Origin: Ideonella sp.
Lineage (GTDB): Bacteria > Pseudomonadota > Gammaproteobacteria > Burkholderiales > Burkholderiaceae_C
Direction: 5' to 3'
DNA: 64,000 nucleotides
Assembly (NCBI GenBank): GCA_016721465.1
Contig: JADKIA010000003.1
Location: 682,001 to 746,000 of the forward strand
Translations under genes and position numbers: made by a program
Notes under the pieces: model-generated
The model's input: the letters and a program-made list of their open reading frames with translations, nothing else
Databases searched by the model: none
Told to the model about the DNA's origin: nothing
In this document: piece by piece, positions 17,809 to 27,710 of the stretch
Position numbering within the stretch: the first letter of the stretch is position 1
How the letters are laid out: every line of letters begins with the position of its first letter

Positions 17809-18717
17809 ATGGCATTGGATTTCACGGGCCGCGTGGCCATCGTCACGGGCGCTGGCGGCGGCCTGGGCCGCCTGCATGCGCTGGCGCTCGCCGCCAGAGG
17901 TGCGCGGGTGGTGGTCAACGACTACGGTGGCGCGCGCGACGGCGGCGGTGGGTCGAGCACTGCCGCGCAGGCCGTGGCCGACGAGATCATCGGCCTTGGC
18001 GGGCAGGCGCTGGCGCATGGTGCCTCGGTGACCGACCTGGCCGCGGTGGCTGACATGGTGGCCCAGACCATGGCCGCCTGGGGCCGCGTGGACATCCTGG
18101 TGAACAACGCCGGCATCCTGCGCGACAAGAGCTTCAGCAAGATGAGCGTGGACGACTTTCGTGCCGTCGTGGAGGTGCACCTGATGGGCGCCGTGCACTG
18201 CTGCAAGGCGGTGTGGCCGCACATGGTGGCGCAGAACTTCGGCCGCATCGTGATGACCACGTCGTCCACCGGCCTGTTCGGCAACTTCGGCCAGAGCAAC
18301 TATGGCGCGGCCAAGATGGCGCTGGTGGGGTTGATGCAGACCTTGTCGATCGAAGGCGCCAAGTACGACATCCGCGTCAACTGCCTCGCGCCCACGGCGG
18401 CCACGCGCATGACCGAGGGCCTGCTGCCGCAAGAGGTGCTGGCCGTGCTGCAGCCCGAGGCGGTGGTGCCCGCGCTGCTGGTGCTGGCCAGCGCAGATGC
18501 GCCCAACCGGGCCATCGCCTGCGCTGGTGCGGGCACCTTCGCGGCCGCGCATGTCACGCTCACGCATGGAGTGCACCTGGGGCTGACGGCAGACACCCCC
18601 GAGCGCCTGATCGAGGCCTGGGCGCAGGTGAGCGACCGCACCGACGACAGCGTGCCCGCCAGCGGTGCGGCCCAAGGGTCGAACGAAGTGGGGCAGGCCC
18701 TTGCCAATCGGCGCTGA
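17809..18717 (+). CDS. Short-chain dehydrogenase/reductase, MFE-2 / hydroxyacyl-CoA dehydrogenase-like
   Basis: 302 residues. The Rossmann glycine motif is TGAGGGLGR at about residues 14-22. The NNAG motif (ILVNNAGILRDKSF) and the catalytic Ser-Tyr-Lys (TTSSTG, then SNYGAAKMAL) follow. VVVNDYGGARDGGG after strand 2 is typical of the hydroxyacyl-CoA dehydrogenase part of peroxisomal-type multifunctional enzymes. It probably oxidises a 3-hydroxyacyl-CoA with NAD. It is divergent from aat, and the following hydrolase gene overlaps or abuts its end. The frame is open to 17626, but the upstream codons belong to the aat side. Confidence 0.85.
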   Translation: MALDFTGRVAIVTGAGGGLGRLHALALAARGARVVVNDYGGARDGGGGSSTAAQAVADEIIGLGGQALAHGASVTDLAAVADMVAQTMAAWGRVDILVNNAGILRDKSFSKMSVDDFRAVVEVHLMGAVHCCKAVWPHMVAQNFGRIVMTTSSTGLFGNFGQSNYGAAKMALVGLMQTLSIEGAKYDIRVNCLAPTAATRMTEGLLPQEVLAVLQPEAVVPALLVLASADAPNRAIACAGAGTFAAAHVTLTHGVHLGLTADTPERLIEAWAQVSDRTDDSVPASGAAQGSNEVGQALANRR

Positions 18718-19723
18718 TCCGACCCACCGCGGCGAGGTCGAGCCCGGCGCGGCGCGGCCCCACCATGGGCATCACCATGCGCACAACCTGGGCCCGCACC
18801 CGGCGCCGTTGGCGCATCTGGACGGGCTGAAACCGCCCGCGCCGGTGTGGTTCGAACAGGCGCTGGCGATGCAGCCGGAGCGCCAGTTCGTCGAGGTGCA
18901 GGGCGCCCGCGTCGACACCCTGGCCTGGGGTCCGCGCGGCGCCCCCGGCGTGCTGCTGATGCACGGCAATGGCGCGCATGCCGAGTGGTTCAGCTTCATC
19001 GCGCCCCTGCTGACCGATCGCTACCGTGTGGCCGCGGTCTCGTTCACCGGCATGGGCCATTCGGACCGTCGACCAGCCTATGCCGTCGCGCAGTGGGCCG
19101 ACGAGGCCATGGCGGCGGCGCGGGTCAGCGGCCTGTTCGAATCCGGCGTCAAGCCGATGTTCGCGGGCCACTCGTTCGGGGGCTTCCCTTTGATGACGGC
19201 AGCGGCCCGGTACGGCGAGCAACTGCACAGCGCGGTGATCATCGATACCCCGCTGCGCCCGCCAGAAGGCCAGGCCGAGCGCGAGAGGCGCCGCGTCGAG
19301 AACGGTTTCCGGCCGCCCAAGCTCTATCAAACGATGGAAGCGGCCTTGGCGCGCTTTCGCTTCCTGCCGCCGCAGACCTGCGAGCACCTGTTCATCGTCG
19401 ACCACATTGCGCGCACCTCGCTTCAACAGGCCACCGACGAGGCGGGCCACCGTGGCTTCAGCTGGCGCACCGACCCCTTGCTGTTCAAGCACTTCAGCTT
19501 CGGTCGGCCGCACATCGATCTCGGGCAGGCCCGTTGTCCCATCGTGCTGGTGCGTGGCGGGCGTTCGCGCCTGATCACGCCCGAGTTGTTTGCACTGGCG
19601 GTGAACCTGGCGCCACCGGGCTCGCGCACGCTCGAAGTGCCCGACGCCGACCACCATGTGATGGCGGACCAGCCGTTGGCCTTCGCCCGCATGCTGGGCG
19701 AGCTGCGCGCCGAAGCCGCTTGA
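18665..19723 (+). CDS. Alpha/beta hydrolase
   Basis: Up to 352 residues. The hydrolase core begins near residue 75: oxyanion strand VLLMHGNGAHAEW, nucleophile elbow GHSFGG (Ser), catalytic acid probably in LVRGGRSRLITPEL, and His in DADHHVM. The N-terminal 50 residues are His-rich and poorly conserved in look. GTG at 18665 is the longest start, overlapping the SDR; a TTG at 18701 with a weak GGGCAGG upstream would give 340 residues. The substrate is unknown, and linkage to the SDR suggests acyl or ester metabolism. Confidence 0.8.
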   Translation: MRPKGRTKWGRPLPIGADPTHRGEVEPGAARPHHGHHHAHNLGPHPAPLAHLDGLKPPAPVWFEQALAMQPERQFVEVQGARVDTLAWGPRGAPGVLLMHGNGAHAEWFSFIAPLLTDRYRVAAVSFTGMGHSDRRPAYAVAQWADEAMAAARVSGLFESGVKPMFAGHSFGGFPLMTAAARYGEQLHSAVIIDTPLRPPEGQAERERRRVENGFRPPKLYQTMEAALARFRFLPPQTCEHLFIVDHIARTSLQQATDEAGHRGFSWRTDPLLFKHFSFGRPHIDLGQARCPIVLVRGGRSRLITPELFALAVNLAPPGSRTLEVPDADHHVMADQPLAFARMLGELRAEAA

Positions 19724-19765
19724 GCCCCGGTCTTCATCCCTGGCGCCGAAGGCGCTTCGGGGGTA

Positions 19766-20518
19766 TCAATATGTCGCGCGCCCGCCCGACAGGTCGAACA
19801 CACTGCCCGTGGAGAACGAGCATTCCTCGCTGGCCAGCCAGCACACCATTGCAGCGATCTCCGGCGGCTCGACGAAGCGCCCCATCGGGATCTTGCTCAA
19901 CATGTAGTCGATGTGCTGCGGCAGCATCTGGTCGAAGATGGCCGTGCGGGCGGCCGCAGGCGCCACGGCATTGACCAGGATGCCCTTGGTGGCCAACTCC
20001 TTGCCGAGCGACTTGGTCAGCGCGATCAGGCCAGCCTTGCTGGCACTGTAGTGTGAGGCGCCGGGGTTGCCTTCCTTGCCGGCCACCGAGGCGATGTTGA
20101 CGATGCGGCCGTAGCCGCCTTTGAGCATCTGTGGCACCACGGCGCGGCAGACGAGGAAGGGTGCGATCAGGTTCACCTCGACCACGTCACGCCAGACCTT
20201 GGGGTCGAGCTCCCAGGTGGGCGCATTGCCACCCGTGATGCCGGCGTTGTTCACCAGGATGTCGATGCGGCCGTGCCGGGACATCGCGGCCTTTGTGGCC
20301 TCGTGCACCGCGCCTTCGCTGGTGAGTTCAATGGCCGCCACGTCGGTGGGCCCGAGTGCCGACAGCGTGGCATGCGCCTGCTGCAGGCGGCCTGCATCGC
20401 GGTCCCACAGCGTCACCTTGGCGCCAGAGCGCAGCATGCGCTCGGCCGTGGCGTAACCGATGCCCTGGGCGCCGCCGGTGATGACGGCGACACGGCCGTT
20501 CAGATCGAGCTGGTTCAT
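19766..20518 (-). CDS. SDR-family oxidoreductase (3-oxoacyl-ACP-reductase-like), sugar-acid context
   Basis: 250 residues. The NAD(P) motif is TGGAQGIGYA at about residues 15-24. NNAGITGG, the catalytic SVAG and Tyr-x3-Lys in HYSASKAGL, and the C-terminal FDLSGGRATY are visible. The ATG at 20518 overlaps the stop of the DenD-like gene by four bases, so the two are co-translated. Given that partner and the GntR regulator, oxidation of a sugar acid or polyol is more likely than fatty-acid synthesis. Confidence 0.85.
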   Translation of the reverse strand: MNQLDLNGRVAVITGGAQGIGYATAERMLRSGAKVTLWDRDAGRLQQAHATLSALGPTDVAAIELTSEGAVHEATKAAMSRHGRIDILVNNAGITGGNAPTWELDPKVWRDVVEVNLIAPFLVCRAVVPQMLKGGYGRIVNIASVAGKEGNPGASHYSASKAGLIALTKSLGKELATKGILVNAVAPAAARTAIFDQMLPQHIDYMLSKIPMGRFVEPPEIAAMVCWLASEECSFSTGSVFDLSGGRATY

Positions 20519-21531
20519 GTCGACAGCCCCTTCAGCGCATCGGTGTTGCCGGCCTGGCGACAGTCGGCGATGTATTGGCGGATGATGTCCGCGAACTGCT
20601 GCTCCGGCGCGAGGCCCAGCGCCGCGGCGCGGTCGGCACGTGCGCCGGTGGGCCAGTTGGCCACGATGCCAGCGATGCGCTCGTCGCGCTCGAAGCGCAC
20701 GCGCTCGCGCACGGCCGGGCCGGCCACGGCTTCGAGCGCGTCGAGCATTTGCTGCACGGTGACGTTGAGTGCGGGCAGGTTCAACGCGGTGCGGCCGCCA
20801 TAGGCCTCGCGCGAGGCTTCGAAGACCGTGATCAGGCCCTCCACCGTGCGTTGCGGCGACGACACCGGGTGCGCGACCGCGGGGGACACCGGACACACGG
20901 CATCCACGCCGGCCAGCGGCTCGCGGATGATGCCGCTGAAGAACGAGCTGGCCGCCCCGTTGGGCTTGCCCGGGCGCACGGTGACGGTCATCAGCCGCGC
21001 ACTGCGGCCATCCGCATAGCCTTTGCGGGTGTAGTCGGCCACCAGGTGCTCGCACACCAGCTTGTGCATGCCGTAGCTGGTCTGCGGCGTTGGCAGCGTG
21101 GTGTCGGTGACGATGGCGGGCATGGGCACGGCCGCGTCGGGGCCGAACACCGCCACCGAGCTGCTGAACACCAGCCGCGCAGGCTTGGCGCCGGCGTTCA
21201 CGTCGGCACGCATGGCGTCGAGCAGGGCCCGCGTGCTGTCCAGGTTGCTGCGCAGGCCCAGGTCGAAATCCAGCTCGCATTCGCCGGACACGGCCGAGGC
21301 GAGGTGAAACACACCGTCGAGCCGTTCGCCGCGCAGCGCCGCGCATTGCGACAGCAGCGGGCCGGTGCGGGCTTGCACGCGGGGGTCGCCCAGCAGGTCG
21401 GCGCGGGGGGCGAACTGATCGGTCAGCAGCAACTGCGTGATCGGCTGGCCGCACAACTGGCCGCGTGCCAACAGTGTGCGTGCCAGGCGATCGCCGACAA
21501 AGCCGGCGCCGCCGGTGATGAGCACTTTCAT
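20515..21531 (-). CDS. denD: NAD-dependent epimerase/dehydratase family, D-erythronate dehydrogenase-like (DenD)
   Basis: 338 residues, an extended SDR with GGAGFVGDRLA at the N-terminus, the DGVFHLASAVSGECELDFD segment and catalytic Ser and Tyr-x3-Lys (SSSVAVFG, then SYGMHKLVCE). The overall pattern, including VTVRPGKPNGAASSFFSGII, matches DenD, which oxidises D-erythronate at C2 in tetronate catabolism. No OtnK or OtnC gene is visible, so the symbol is tentative. It overlaps the GntR stop and the next SDR by four bases each. Confidence 0.78.
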   Translation of the reverse strand: MKVLITGGAGFVGDRLARTLLARGQLCGQPITQLLLTDQFAPRADLLGDPRVQARTGPLLSQCAALRGERLDGVFHLASAVSGECELDFDLGLRSNLDSTRALLDAMRADVNAGAKPARLVFSSSVAVFGPDAAVPMPAIVTDTTLPTPQTSYGMHKLVCEHLVADYTRKGYADGRSARLMTVTVRPGKPNGAASSFFSGIIREPLAGVDAVCPVSPAVAHPVSSPQRTVEGLITVFEASREAYGGRTALNLPALNVTVQQMLDALEAVAGPAVRERVRFERDERIAGIVANWPTGARADRAAALGLAPEQQFADIIRQYIADCRQAGNTDALKGLST

Positions 21532-22328
21532 TTCGATGACTCCGTGGGTTGGGTGGGGCGTCGCCTGGGGATCTTGGACACCGGCCGGGTGATCACGCCA
21601 CCCCGCTCCAGGCGCAGGCGACCTCGGTCCATGTGCAGATTGGCAGCGCGTCGCGCCGCCGGCGCGTCGCGCGCGGCAATGGCGTCCAGCACCGCGTGGT
21701 GCTCGTGCCGCACGGCTTCCATGAAGTCGGCGCGGCGGGCCTCGTTGGCGCGCGTGATGCGCATGCCCTCGCGCAGGTATTGGCCCAGGAAGCCGAGCAA
21801 CTGGCTGAACTGCGGGTTGCCCGAGGCCTCGGCAATGGCCAGGTGGAAGGCCAGGTCTTCAGCGACGCCGTCTTCGCCCCGGGCGGATGCGGCATCGATG
21901 GCCTGCAGCGCGCGGCGCAGCGCCGTGATCTGCGTGCGCGTGGCCCGCTCGGCCGCCAGCGCGGCAATCTCGCCCTCCATCACGCGGCGCACTTCCAGCA
22001 CCTGCAGCAGGTTGCTCACCGAGCCGAGCACTGCGGGATCGAACTCCAAGGCCCGGTGCAGCGGTTGGGCCGCCACGAAGACGCCGGACCCCTGGCGCGA
22101 GAGCAGCAGCCCGCGCGACTTGATGCGGTGCACGGCTTCACGCACCACGCTGCGCGACACGCCGTGCAACAAGGCCAGCTTGGCCTCGGTGGGCAGGCGA
22201 TCGCCGGGCTGCAGGGCGCCGGATTCGATCTGCGCGGCCAGCCGCGCCGCCAGCCGGTCGGACAGCGATTCGGACATCAGCTTGCCGTCGGTCGACGACA
22301 GGCTGGCGGGTGGGTTCGCCAAGGCCAT
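21528..22328 (-). CDS. GntR-family transcriptional regulator, FadR/FCD subfamily
   Basis: 266 residues. A winged helix-turn-helix lies at about residues 22-85 (GDRLPTEAKLALLHGVSRSV, then VREAVHRIKSRGLL). An all-helical FCD ligand domain (about 105-240) has metal-site residues in LAFHLAIAEASGN and VRHEHHAVLDAI. It is divergent from the ABC importer at 22445 and leads the denD-SDR operon. A FadR-type operator lies 12 bp upstream of its start. It most likely represses both directions until a sugar acid binds. Confidence 0.9.
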   Translation of the reverse strand: MALANPPASLSSTDGKLMSESLSDRLAARLAAQIESGALQPGDRLPTEAKLALLHGVSRSVVREAVHRIKSRGLLLSRQGSGVFVAAQPLHRALEFDPAVLGSVSNLLQVLEVRRVMEGEIAALAAERATRTQITALRRALQAIDAASARGEDGVAEDLAFHLAIAEASGNPQFSQLLGFLGQYLREGMRITRANEARRADFMEAVRHEHHAVLDAIAARDAPAARRAANLHMDRGRLRLERGGVITRPVSKIPRRRPTQPTESSK

Positions 22329-22339
22329 GGGAAGTCAGG

Positions 22340-22350
22340 TTATCAGACAA
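22340..22350. promoter_or_regulatory. Candidate FadR-type operator in the divergent GntR/ABC promoter region
   Basis: TTATCAGACAA fits the FadR-subfamily pattern T-N-G-T-N3-A-C-N-A except for A in place of G. It lies 12 bp upstream of the GntR ATG and 95 bp upstream of the ABC ATPase start, well placed for control of both. Confidence 0.45.
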
Positions 22351-22444
22351 ATTTTCGAGCCACCAACGGGTAAGCCCGGTGGTGCACCGGTGATGCCGCG
22401 GCGTATCGTGGGCTCCGTTCGGGCATCAGGCAGGGTTGGTCGGC

Positions 22445-23521
<1,077 letters not shown>

Positions 23522-23565
23522 CCGGGCCAACCCTTCCGTTCAATCAAACCACTGGGAGTCATGCC

Positions 23566-24876
23566 ATGACCGAACTGAATCGCCGTCGAATCCTGGAAGC
23601 GACCGCAGGGCTGGCCGCCGGCAGCGTCTGGGCGCCGGCCGTGCACGCACAGGCGGCCGTGTCGTTCAAGCCGGAGAAAGGTGCCAAGCTGCGCGTGCTG
23701 CGCTGGAGCCGCTTCGTGCAGGGCGACATCGATGCCTACATGGTCAACGTCAAGAAGTTCACCGAGAAGACCGGCATCGAGGTGCGCGTGGACAACGAGG
23801 GCTGGGAAGACGTGCGGCCCAAGGCCGCCGTGGCGGCCAACACCGGTGCGGGCCCGGACATCATCCTGTCCACCAACGACGATGCCAACCTCTACCCCGA
23901 GAAGCTGCTCGACGTGACCGACCTGGCCACCTACCTGGGCAAGAAATACGGCGGTTGGTACCCGGCCTGCGAGGCCTACCTGCGGCCGGACGGCAAGAAG
24001 TGGATCGGCATCGGCTTGGGCGCCGCGGGTGCGATGCTGGTGTACCGCCAGAGCATGGTGAAGGCCGCCGGCTTCGAGGTGTTCCCGAAGGACACGACCA
24101 GCTTCCTGGCATTGTTGAAGGCCTTGCACGCCAAGGGCACGCCGTCCGGTTTTGCACTGGGCAACGCGACCGGCGATGGCTTGTGGACCAACTGGCTGAT
24201 CTGGTCGCACGGTGGCAAGCTGGTGGATGCCAACAACAAGGTCGTGATCGACAGCCCGGAGACCATCAAGGCGCTCGAATACGCCAAGGAGATGTACGCC
24301 ACGTTCATCCCCGGCACGTTGTCCTGGCTCGACCCGAACAACAACAAGGCCTTCCTCGACAGCCAGATCAGCCTCACGAACAACGGCATCTCGATCTACT
24401 ACGCCACCAAGACCTCCACCGACCAGAAGGTGCGTGATCTGAAGGAAGACGTGCACCACGCGCAGTACCCGATCGGCCCGGTGGGTGTGCCGACCGAGTC
24501 GCACCTGTTCTTCAACCAGATGATCATGAAGTACACCAAGTACCCGAATGCGGCGAAGGAGTTCCTGCGCTTCATGATGGAGCAGGAGCAGTTCGATCCA
24601 TGGTTGACGGCCGCGGGCGGCTACGTGGCCCCGCCGCTGGCCGACTACGCCAAGGCGGCGATCTGGACATCCGACCCGAAGCACACGCCCTACCGCGATT
24701 GCGTGAAGAACCTGCGCCCGGCCGGCTATGCCGGCAAGCTGGGCTACGCATCGGCCGGGGCAGCGGCCGACTTCATCGTCGTGAACATGGTGGCCGAGGC
24801 CGCCAGCGGATCCAAGACGCCCAAGGAAGCCGCCGAGCGGGCGCAGAAGCGCGCCGAGCGCTACTACAAGGTGTGA
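23566..24876 (+). CDS. Carbohydrate ABC transporter substrate-binding protein
   Basis: 436 residues. The N-terminus looks like a Tat signal (NRRRILEATAGLAAGSVW, cleavage near VHAQA, residue 29). The mature protein is a family 1 solute-binding fold (GPDIILSTNDDANLYPEKLL, WLTAAGGYVAPPL). A GGAG Shine-Dalgarno sequence precedes the ATG at 23566. It would capture a sugar or sugar acid in the periplasm for the permeases at 25012 and 26015. The ligand cannot be deduced; the denD neighbourhood suggests a sugar acid or polyol. Confidence 0.9.
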   Translation: MTELNRRRILEATAGLAAGSVWAPAVHAQAAVSFKPEKGAKLRVLRWSRFVQGDIDAYMVNVKKFTEKTGIEVRVDNEGWEDVRPKAAVAANTGAGPDIILSTNDDANLYPEKLLDVTDLATYLGKKYGGWYPACEAYLRPDGKKWIGIGLGAAGAMLVYRQSMVKAAGFEVFPKDTTSFLALLKALHAKGTPSGFALGNATGDGLWTNWLIWSHGGKLVDANNKVVIDSPETIKALEYAKEMYATFIPGTLSWLDPNNNKAFLDSQISLTNNGISIYYATKTSTDQKVRDLKEDVHHAQYPIGPVGVPTESHLFFNQMIMKYTKYPNAAKEFLRFMMEQEQFDPWLTAAGGYVAPPLADYAKAAIWTSDPKHTPYRDCVKNLRPAGYAGKLGYASAGAAADFIVVNMVAEAASGSKTPKEAAERAQKRAERYYKV

Positions 24877-24884
24877 CTTGACCC

Positions 24885-24972
24885 ACCCCCGGAGCGCCTG
24901 CGGCGCTGCCCCCTCAAGGGGGCGCCGCTGGCGGCCCGGCGAAGCCGGTTCCGCGGCGGCCACTTGGCTGCC
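24885..24972 (+). repeat. Interspersed hairpin-rich intergenic repeat, copy 1
   Basis: Between the binding protein and permease genes. It begins CCCCCGGAGCGCCTGCGGCG, continues with a CCCCC-AA-GGGGG hairpin, and ends with the GGCCCGGCGAAGCCGGTTCC block. The same order of blocks recurs near 36840, 49962 and 51672. Confidence 0.85.
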
Positions 24973-25011
24973 TCGCAGCCCGCCCATTTCAGTGAGATTG
25001 GTCTAGCCGAC

Positions 25012-25911
25012 ATGCTCGAACGCCTGCAAAACAACCGAAACCTGCTCGGCTGGCTGTTCATGCTGCCGGCGGCTTCGTTGCTGTTGCTGTTCCTCACCTA
25101 CCCGCTGGGCCTGGGCACCTGGCTCGGGTTCACCGACGCCAAGGTGGGGCGTGCCGGGCAGTGGATCGGCATCGAGAACTTCGCGTTCCTGGTGGGTGAC
25201 AGCGTCACCCAACTGGCGCTGTTCAACACGCTGTTCTACACGGTCGTCGCCAGCGTGCTCAAGTTCGCGCTGGGCCTGTGGCTGGCGCTGTTGCTGAACA
25301 AGAACCTGCCCTACAAGTCCTTCTTCCGGGCGGTGGTGCTGCTGCCCTGGATCGTGCCGACCGCCTTGTCGGCCATCGCCTTCTGGTGGATCTACGACTC
25401 GCAGTTCTCCATCATCAGCTGGGTGCTGGTGAAGATGGGCATCATCGACAAGTACATCGATTTTCTGGGCGACCCCTGGAACGCGCGCATCGCCACCATC
25501 GTGGCCAACGTGTGGCGCGGCGTGCCCTTCGTGGCCATCTCGCTGCTGGCGGGCCTGCAGACCATCTCGCCGTCGTACTACGAGGCCTCGGCCATCGATG
25601 GCGCCACGCCCTGGCAACAGTTTCGCCATGTCACGCTGCCGCTGCTGTCGCCGATCATCGCGGTGGTGATGACCTTTTCGGTGCTGTTCACCTTCACCGA
25701 CTTCCAGCTCATCTATGTGCTCACCCGCGGCGGGCCATTGAATGCCACACACCTGATGGCCACCTTGTCATTCCAGCGCGCCATCTCGGGCGGTGCACTC
25801 GGCGAGGGCGCGGCCTTGTCCACGCTGATGGTGCCCTTCCTGCTGGCGGCCATCATGTTCAGCTACTTCGGGCTGCAGCGCCGAGCCTGGCAGCAGGGGG
25901 GCGACAAATGA
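25012..25911 (+). CDS. Carbohydrate ABC transporter permease 1
   Basis: 299 residues with six predicted transmembrane helices; the first is LGWLFMLPAASLLLLFLTYP. The cytoplasmic coupling EAA loop is visible as YYEASAIDGATPWQQFRHVT, the MalF-type signature. The ATG at 25012 is the first Met after the repeat; codons upstream read through the repeat. It partners with the permease at 26015. Confidence 0.93.
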   Translation: MLERLQNNRNLLGWLFMLPAASLLLLFLTYPLGLGTWLGFTDAKVGRAGQWIGIENFAFLVGDSVTQLALFNTLFYTVVASVLKFALGLWLALLLNKNLPYKSFFRAVVLLPWIVPTALSAIAFWWIYDSQFSIISWVLVKMGIIDKYIDFLGDPWNARIATIVANVWRGVPFVAISLLAGLQTISPSYYEASAIDGATPWQQFRHVTLPLLSPIIAVVMTFSVLFTFTDFQLIYVLTRGGPLNATHLMATLSFQRAISGGALGEGAALSTLMVPFLLAAIMFSYFGLQRRAWQQGGDK

Positions 25912-26014
25912 TGGACTTGCGCAGCAAGGCCGGCGGGCCGAGCGCCGGGCCGCTCCCAAGCCGGCCCGCATCCCCTCGGGGGATCGGCAAACGTACCCGT
26001 TTGACGAGGGGTCT
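25912..26014 (+). repeat. Interspersed intergenic repeat, second type
   Basis: 103 bases between the two permease genes, with GGGCCGCTCCCAAGCCGGCC, a CCCCTCGGGGG hairpin and the paired segments CAAACGTACCCGTTTG. The last part is a 7-bp inverted repeat (CAAACG...CGTTTG) around TACC. Similar elements occur in related Burkholderiales, from memory only. Confidence 0.75.
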
Positions 26015-26884
26015 ATGAAATCCAATGACGCCGCCCAAGGGATGGACTACCTGCAGTCCTTGCCGCGCCGTTGGGTGACGGTGTTCATCCCGATGGGCCT
26101 GTTCGTCTTCGTGCTGCTGTTCCCGTTCTACTGGATGGTGGTGACCTCGTTCAAGCCGAACGAGGAGCTGCTGTCGCGTGACGGCAACCCCTTCTGGGTG
26201 ATCAAGCCCACGCTGGCGCACTTCGAGAAGCTGCTGTTCCAGACCGCCTACCCCGAGTGGCTGTGGAACACGGTGGTGGTGTCGGTGGTGTCCACCGTGC
26301 TCTCGCTGGCGGCCTCGGTGCTGGCCGCCTACGCCATCGAGCGATTGCGCTTCCAGGGCGCCAAGCCGGCGGGCGGCGCGATCTTCCTGGCCTACCTGGT
26401 GCCGCCGTCGATCCTGTTCATTCCGCTGGCGGCGATCATCTTTCAGCTCGGGCTGTTCGATTCGCGCTGGGCGCTGATCCTGTCCTACCCCACCTTCCTG
26501 ATCCCGTTCAGCACCTGGCTGCTGATGGGCTACTTCCGCACCATCCCGTATGAGCTGGAAGAGTGCGCGCTGATCGACGGCGCCAGCCGCTGGCAGATCC
26601 TGGTGAAGATCGTGCTGCCGCTGGCGGTGCCGGGCCTGATCTCGGCCGGCATCTTCGCCTTCACGCTGAGCTGGAACGAATTCATCTACGCGCTCACCTT
26701 CATCTCGTCGTCGGAGAACAAGACCGTGCCAGTCGGTGTCGTGACCGAACTGGTCGAGGGTGATGTGTACCACTGGGGCTCGCTGATGGCCGGCGCGCTG
26801 CTGGGCTCGTTGCCGGTGGCCTTCGTCTACTCGTTCTTCGTCGAGCACTACGTCTCGGGCATGACCGGGTCGGTGAAGGAATAG
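26015..26884 (+). CDS. Carbohydrate ABC transporter permease 2
   Basis: 289 residues, MalG-type. The N-terminal transmembrane helix is VFIPMGLFVFVLLFPFYWMV, and the EAA coupling loop is YELEECALIDGASRWQILVK followed by VLPLAVPGLI. It completes the importer ATPase-SBP-permease-permease. Its ATG lies directly after the repeat. It ends convergently with the second GntR gene (48 bp between stops). Confidence 0.93.
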   Translation: MKSNDAAQGMDYLQSLPRRWVTVFIPMGLFVFVLLFPFYWMVVTSFKPNEELLSRDGNPFWVIKPTLAHFEKLLFQTAYPEWLWNTVVVSVVSTVLSLAASVLAAYAIERLRFQGAKPAGGAIFLAYLVPPSILFIPLAAIIFQLGLFDSRWALILSYPTFLIPFSTWLLMGYFRTIPYELEECALIDGASRWQILVKIVLPLAVPGLISAGIFAFTLSWNEFIYALTFISSSENKTVPVGVVTELVEGDVYHWGSLMAGALLGSLPVAFVYSFFVEHYVSGMTGSVKE

Positions 26885-26932
26885 CGCCCAGGCCGATGGC
26901 GCGGCACGCTTGAGGCCGTCGCCACTGCGGTT

Positions 26933-27700
26933 CTAGCGAACGAGGGCGCGTGACCTGGCGGCCTTCAAGGGCAAGGCCGGTGCGCGCAGCGACGGCAGCT
27001 TGCGGCGCGACGCCAGCACCTGCTCGATGTCCTCTTGCGCGCCATCGATCAACACCAGGCTGGCACGTTCGGCCTTCTTCGGATCGCGGGCGATCACGGC
27101 ATCGAGCACTGCACGGTGCAGCGGCAGGGAACTGGCGGGCCCGTCCGGCCGGGTGGTCGAGATCTCGAAGCTGGTGCGCAGCAAGGCGCCCAGTGCCTTG
27201 CTCATCTGCACCACCATGCGGTTGTGGCAGGCGCGCAGCAGGCCTTGGTGAAAGCGCAGATCGTGCAGGACATAGTCGCCGCCTTGCTCGATGGCGTGCT
27301 TCATGCCGGCGTAGGCGGTTTCGATCTCGGCGATGTCGGCCGCCGTGGCGCGATCGGCGGCGATGCGCACGCCCGCAGGCTCGACCACCCGGCGCAGCTC
27401 TTGCAGATCGCGCAGGAACTCGCGCGTCAGCCCGATCTTGGACTGCCACTGCACCACGTCGGGATCAAACCAGTTCCAGTCGTCCGACGGCAACACGCGC
27501 GTGCCCAGCTTGGGGCCGGTGATGAGCAGTCCCTTGGCCACCAGCGACTTCACGGCCTCGCGCACCACCGTGCGGCTGATGCCGTACTGCTCGCACAGCA
27601 TCGGCTCGGGCGGCAACGAGGCACCCGGCAGATAACGCCCGGAAACGATGGCCTCGCCGAGCTGGTCGAGGGTGTTGCCGAGCATGTTCTTCACGGCCAC
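26933..27700 (-). CDS. GntR-family regulator, FadR/FCD subfamily (idonate/gluconate-type)
   Basis: 255 residues from a GTG at 27700, which has GAGGGG six bases upstream; the first ATG would drop only five residues. The winged helix (SLPPEPMLCEQYGISRTVVR) lies near residues 20-75 and an FCD domain follows (LHDLRFHQGLLRACHNRMVV, LHRAVLDAVIARDPKKAERA). Size and sequence style resemble gluconate/idonate-responsive FadR-type regulators. It is the last gene of the eight-gene unit that starts at 33869. The operator motifs at 33927 and 35033 are probable targets. Confidence 0.88.
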   Translation of the reverse strand: MAVKNMLGNTLDQLGEAIVSGRYLPGASLPPEPMLCEQYGISRTVVREAVKSLVAKGLLITGPKLGTRVLPSDDWNWFDPDVVQWQSKIGLTREFLRDLQELRRVVEPAGVRIAADRATAADIAEIETAYAGMKHAIEQGGDYVLHDLRFHQGLLRACHNRMVVQMSKALGALLRTSFEISTTRPDGPASSLPLHRAVLDAVIARDPKKAERASLVLIDGAQEDIEQVLASRRKLPSLRAPALPLKAARSRALVR

Positions 27701-27710
27701 GTGGTGCCCC

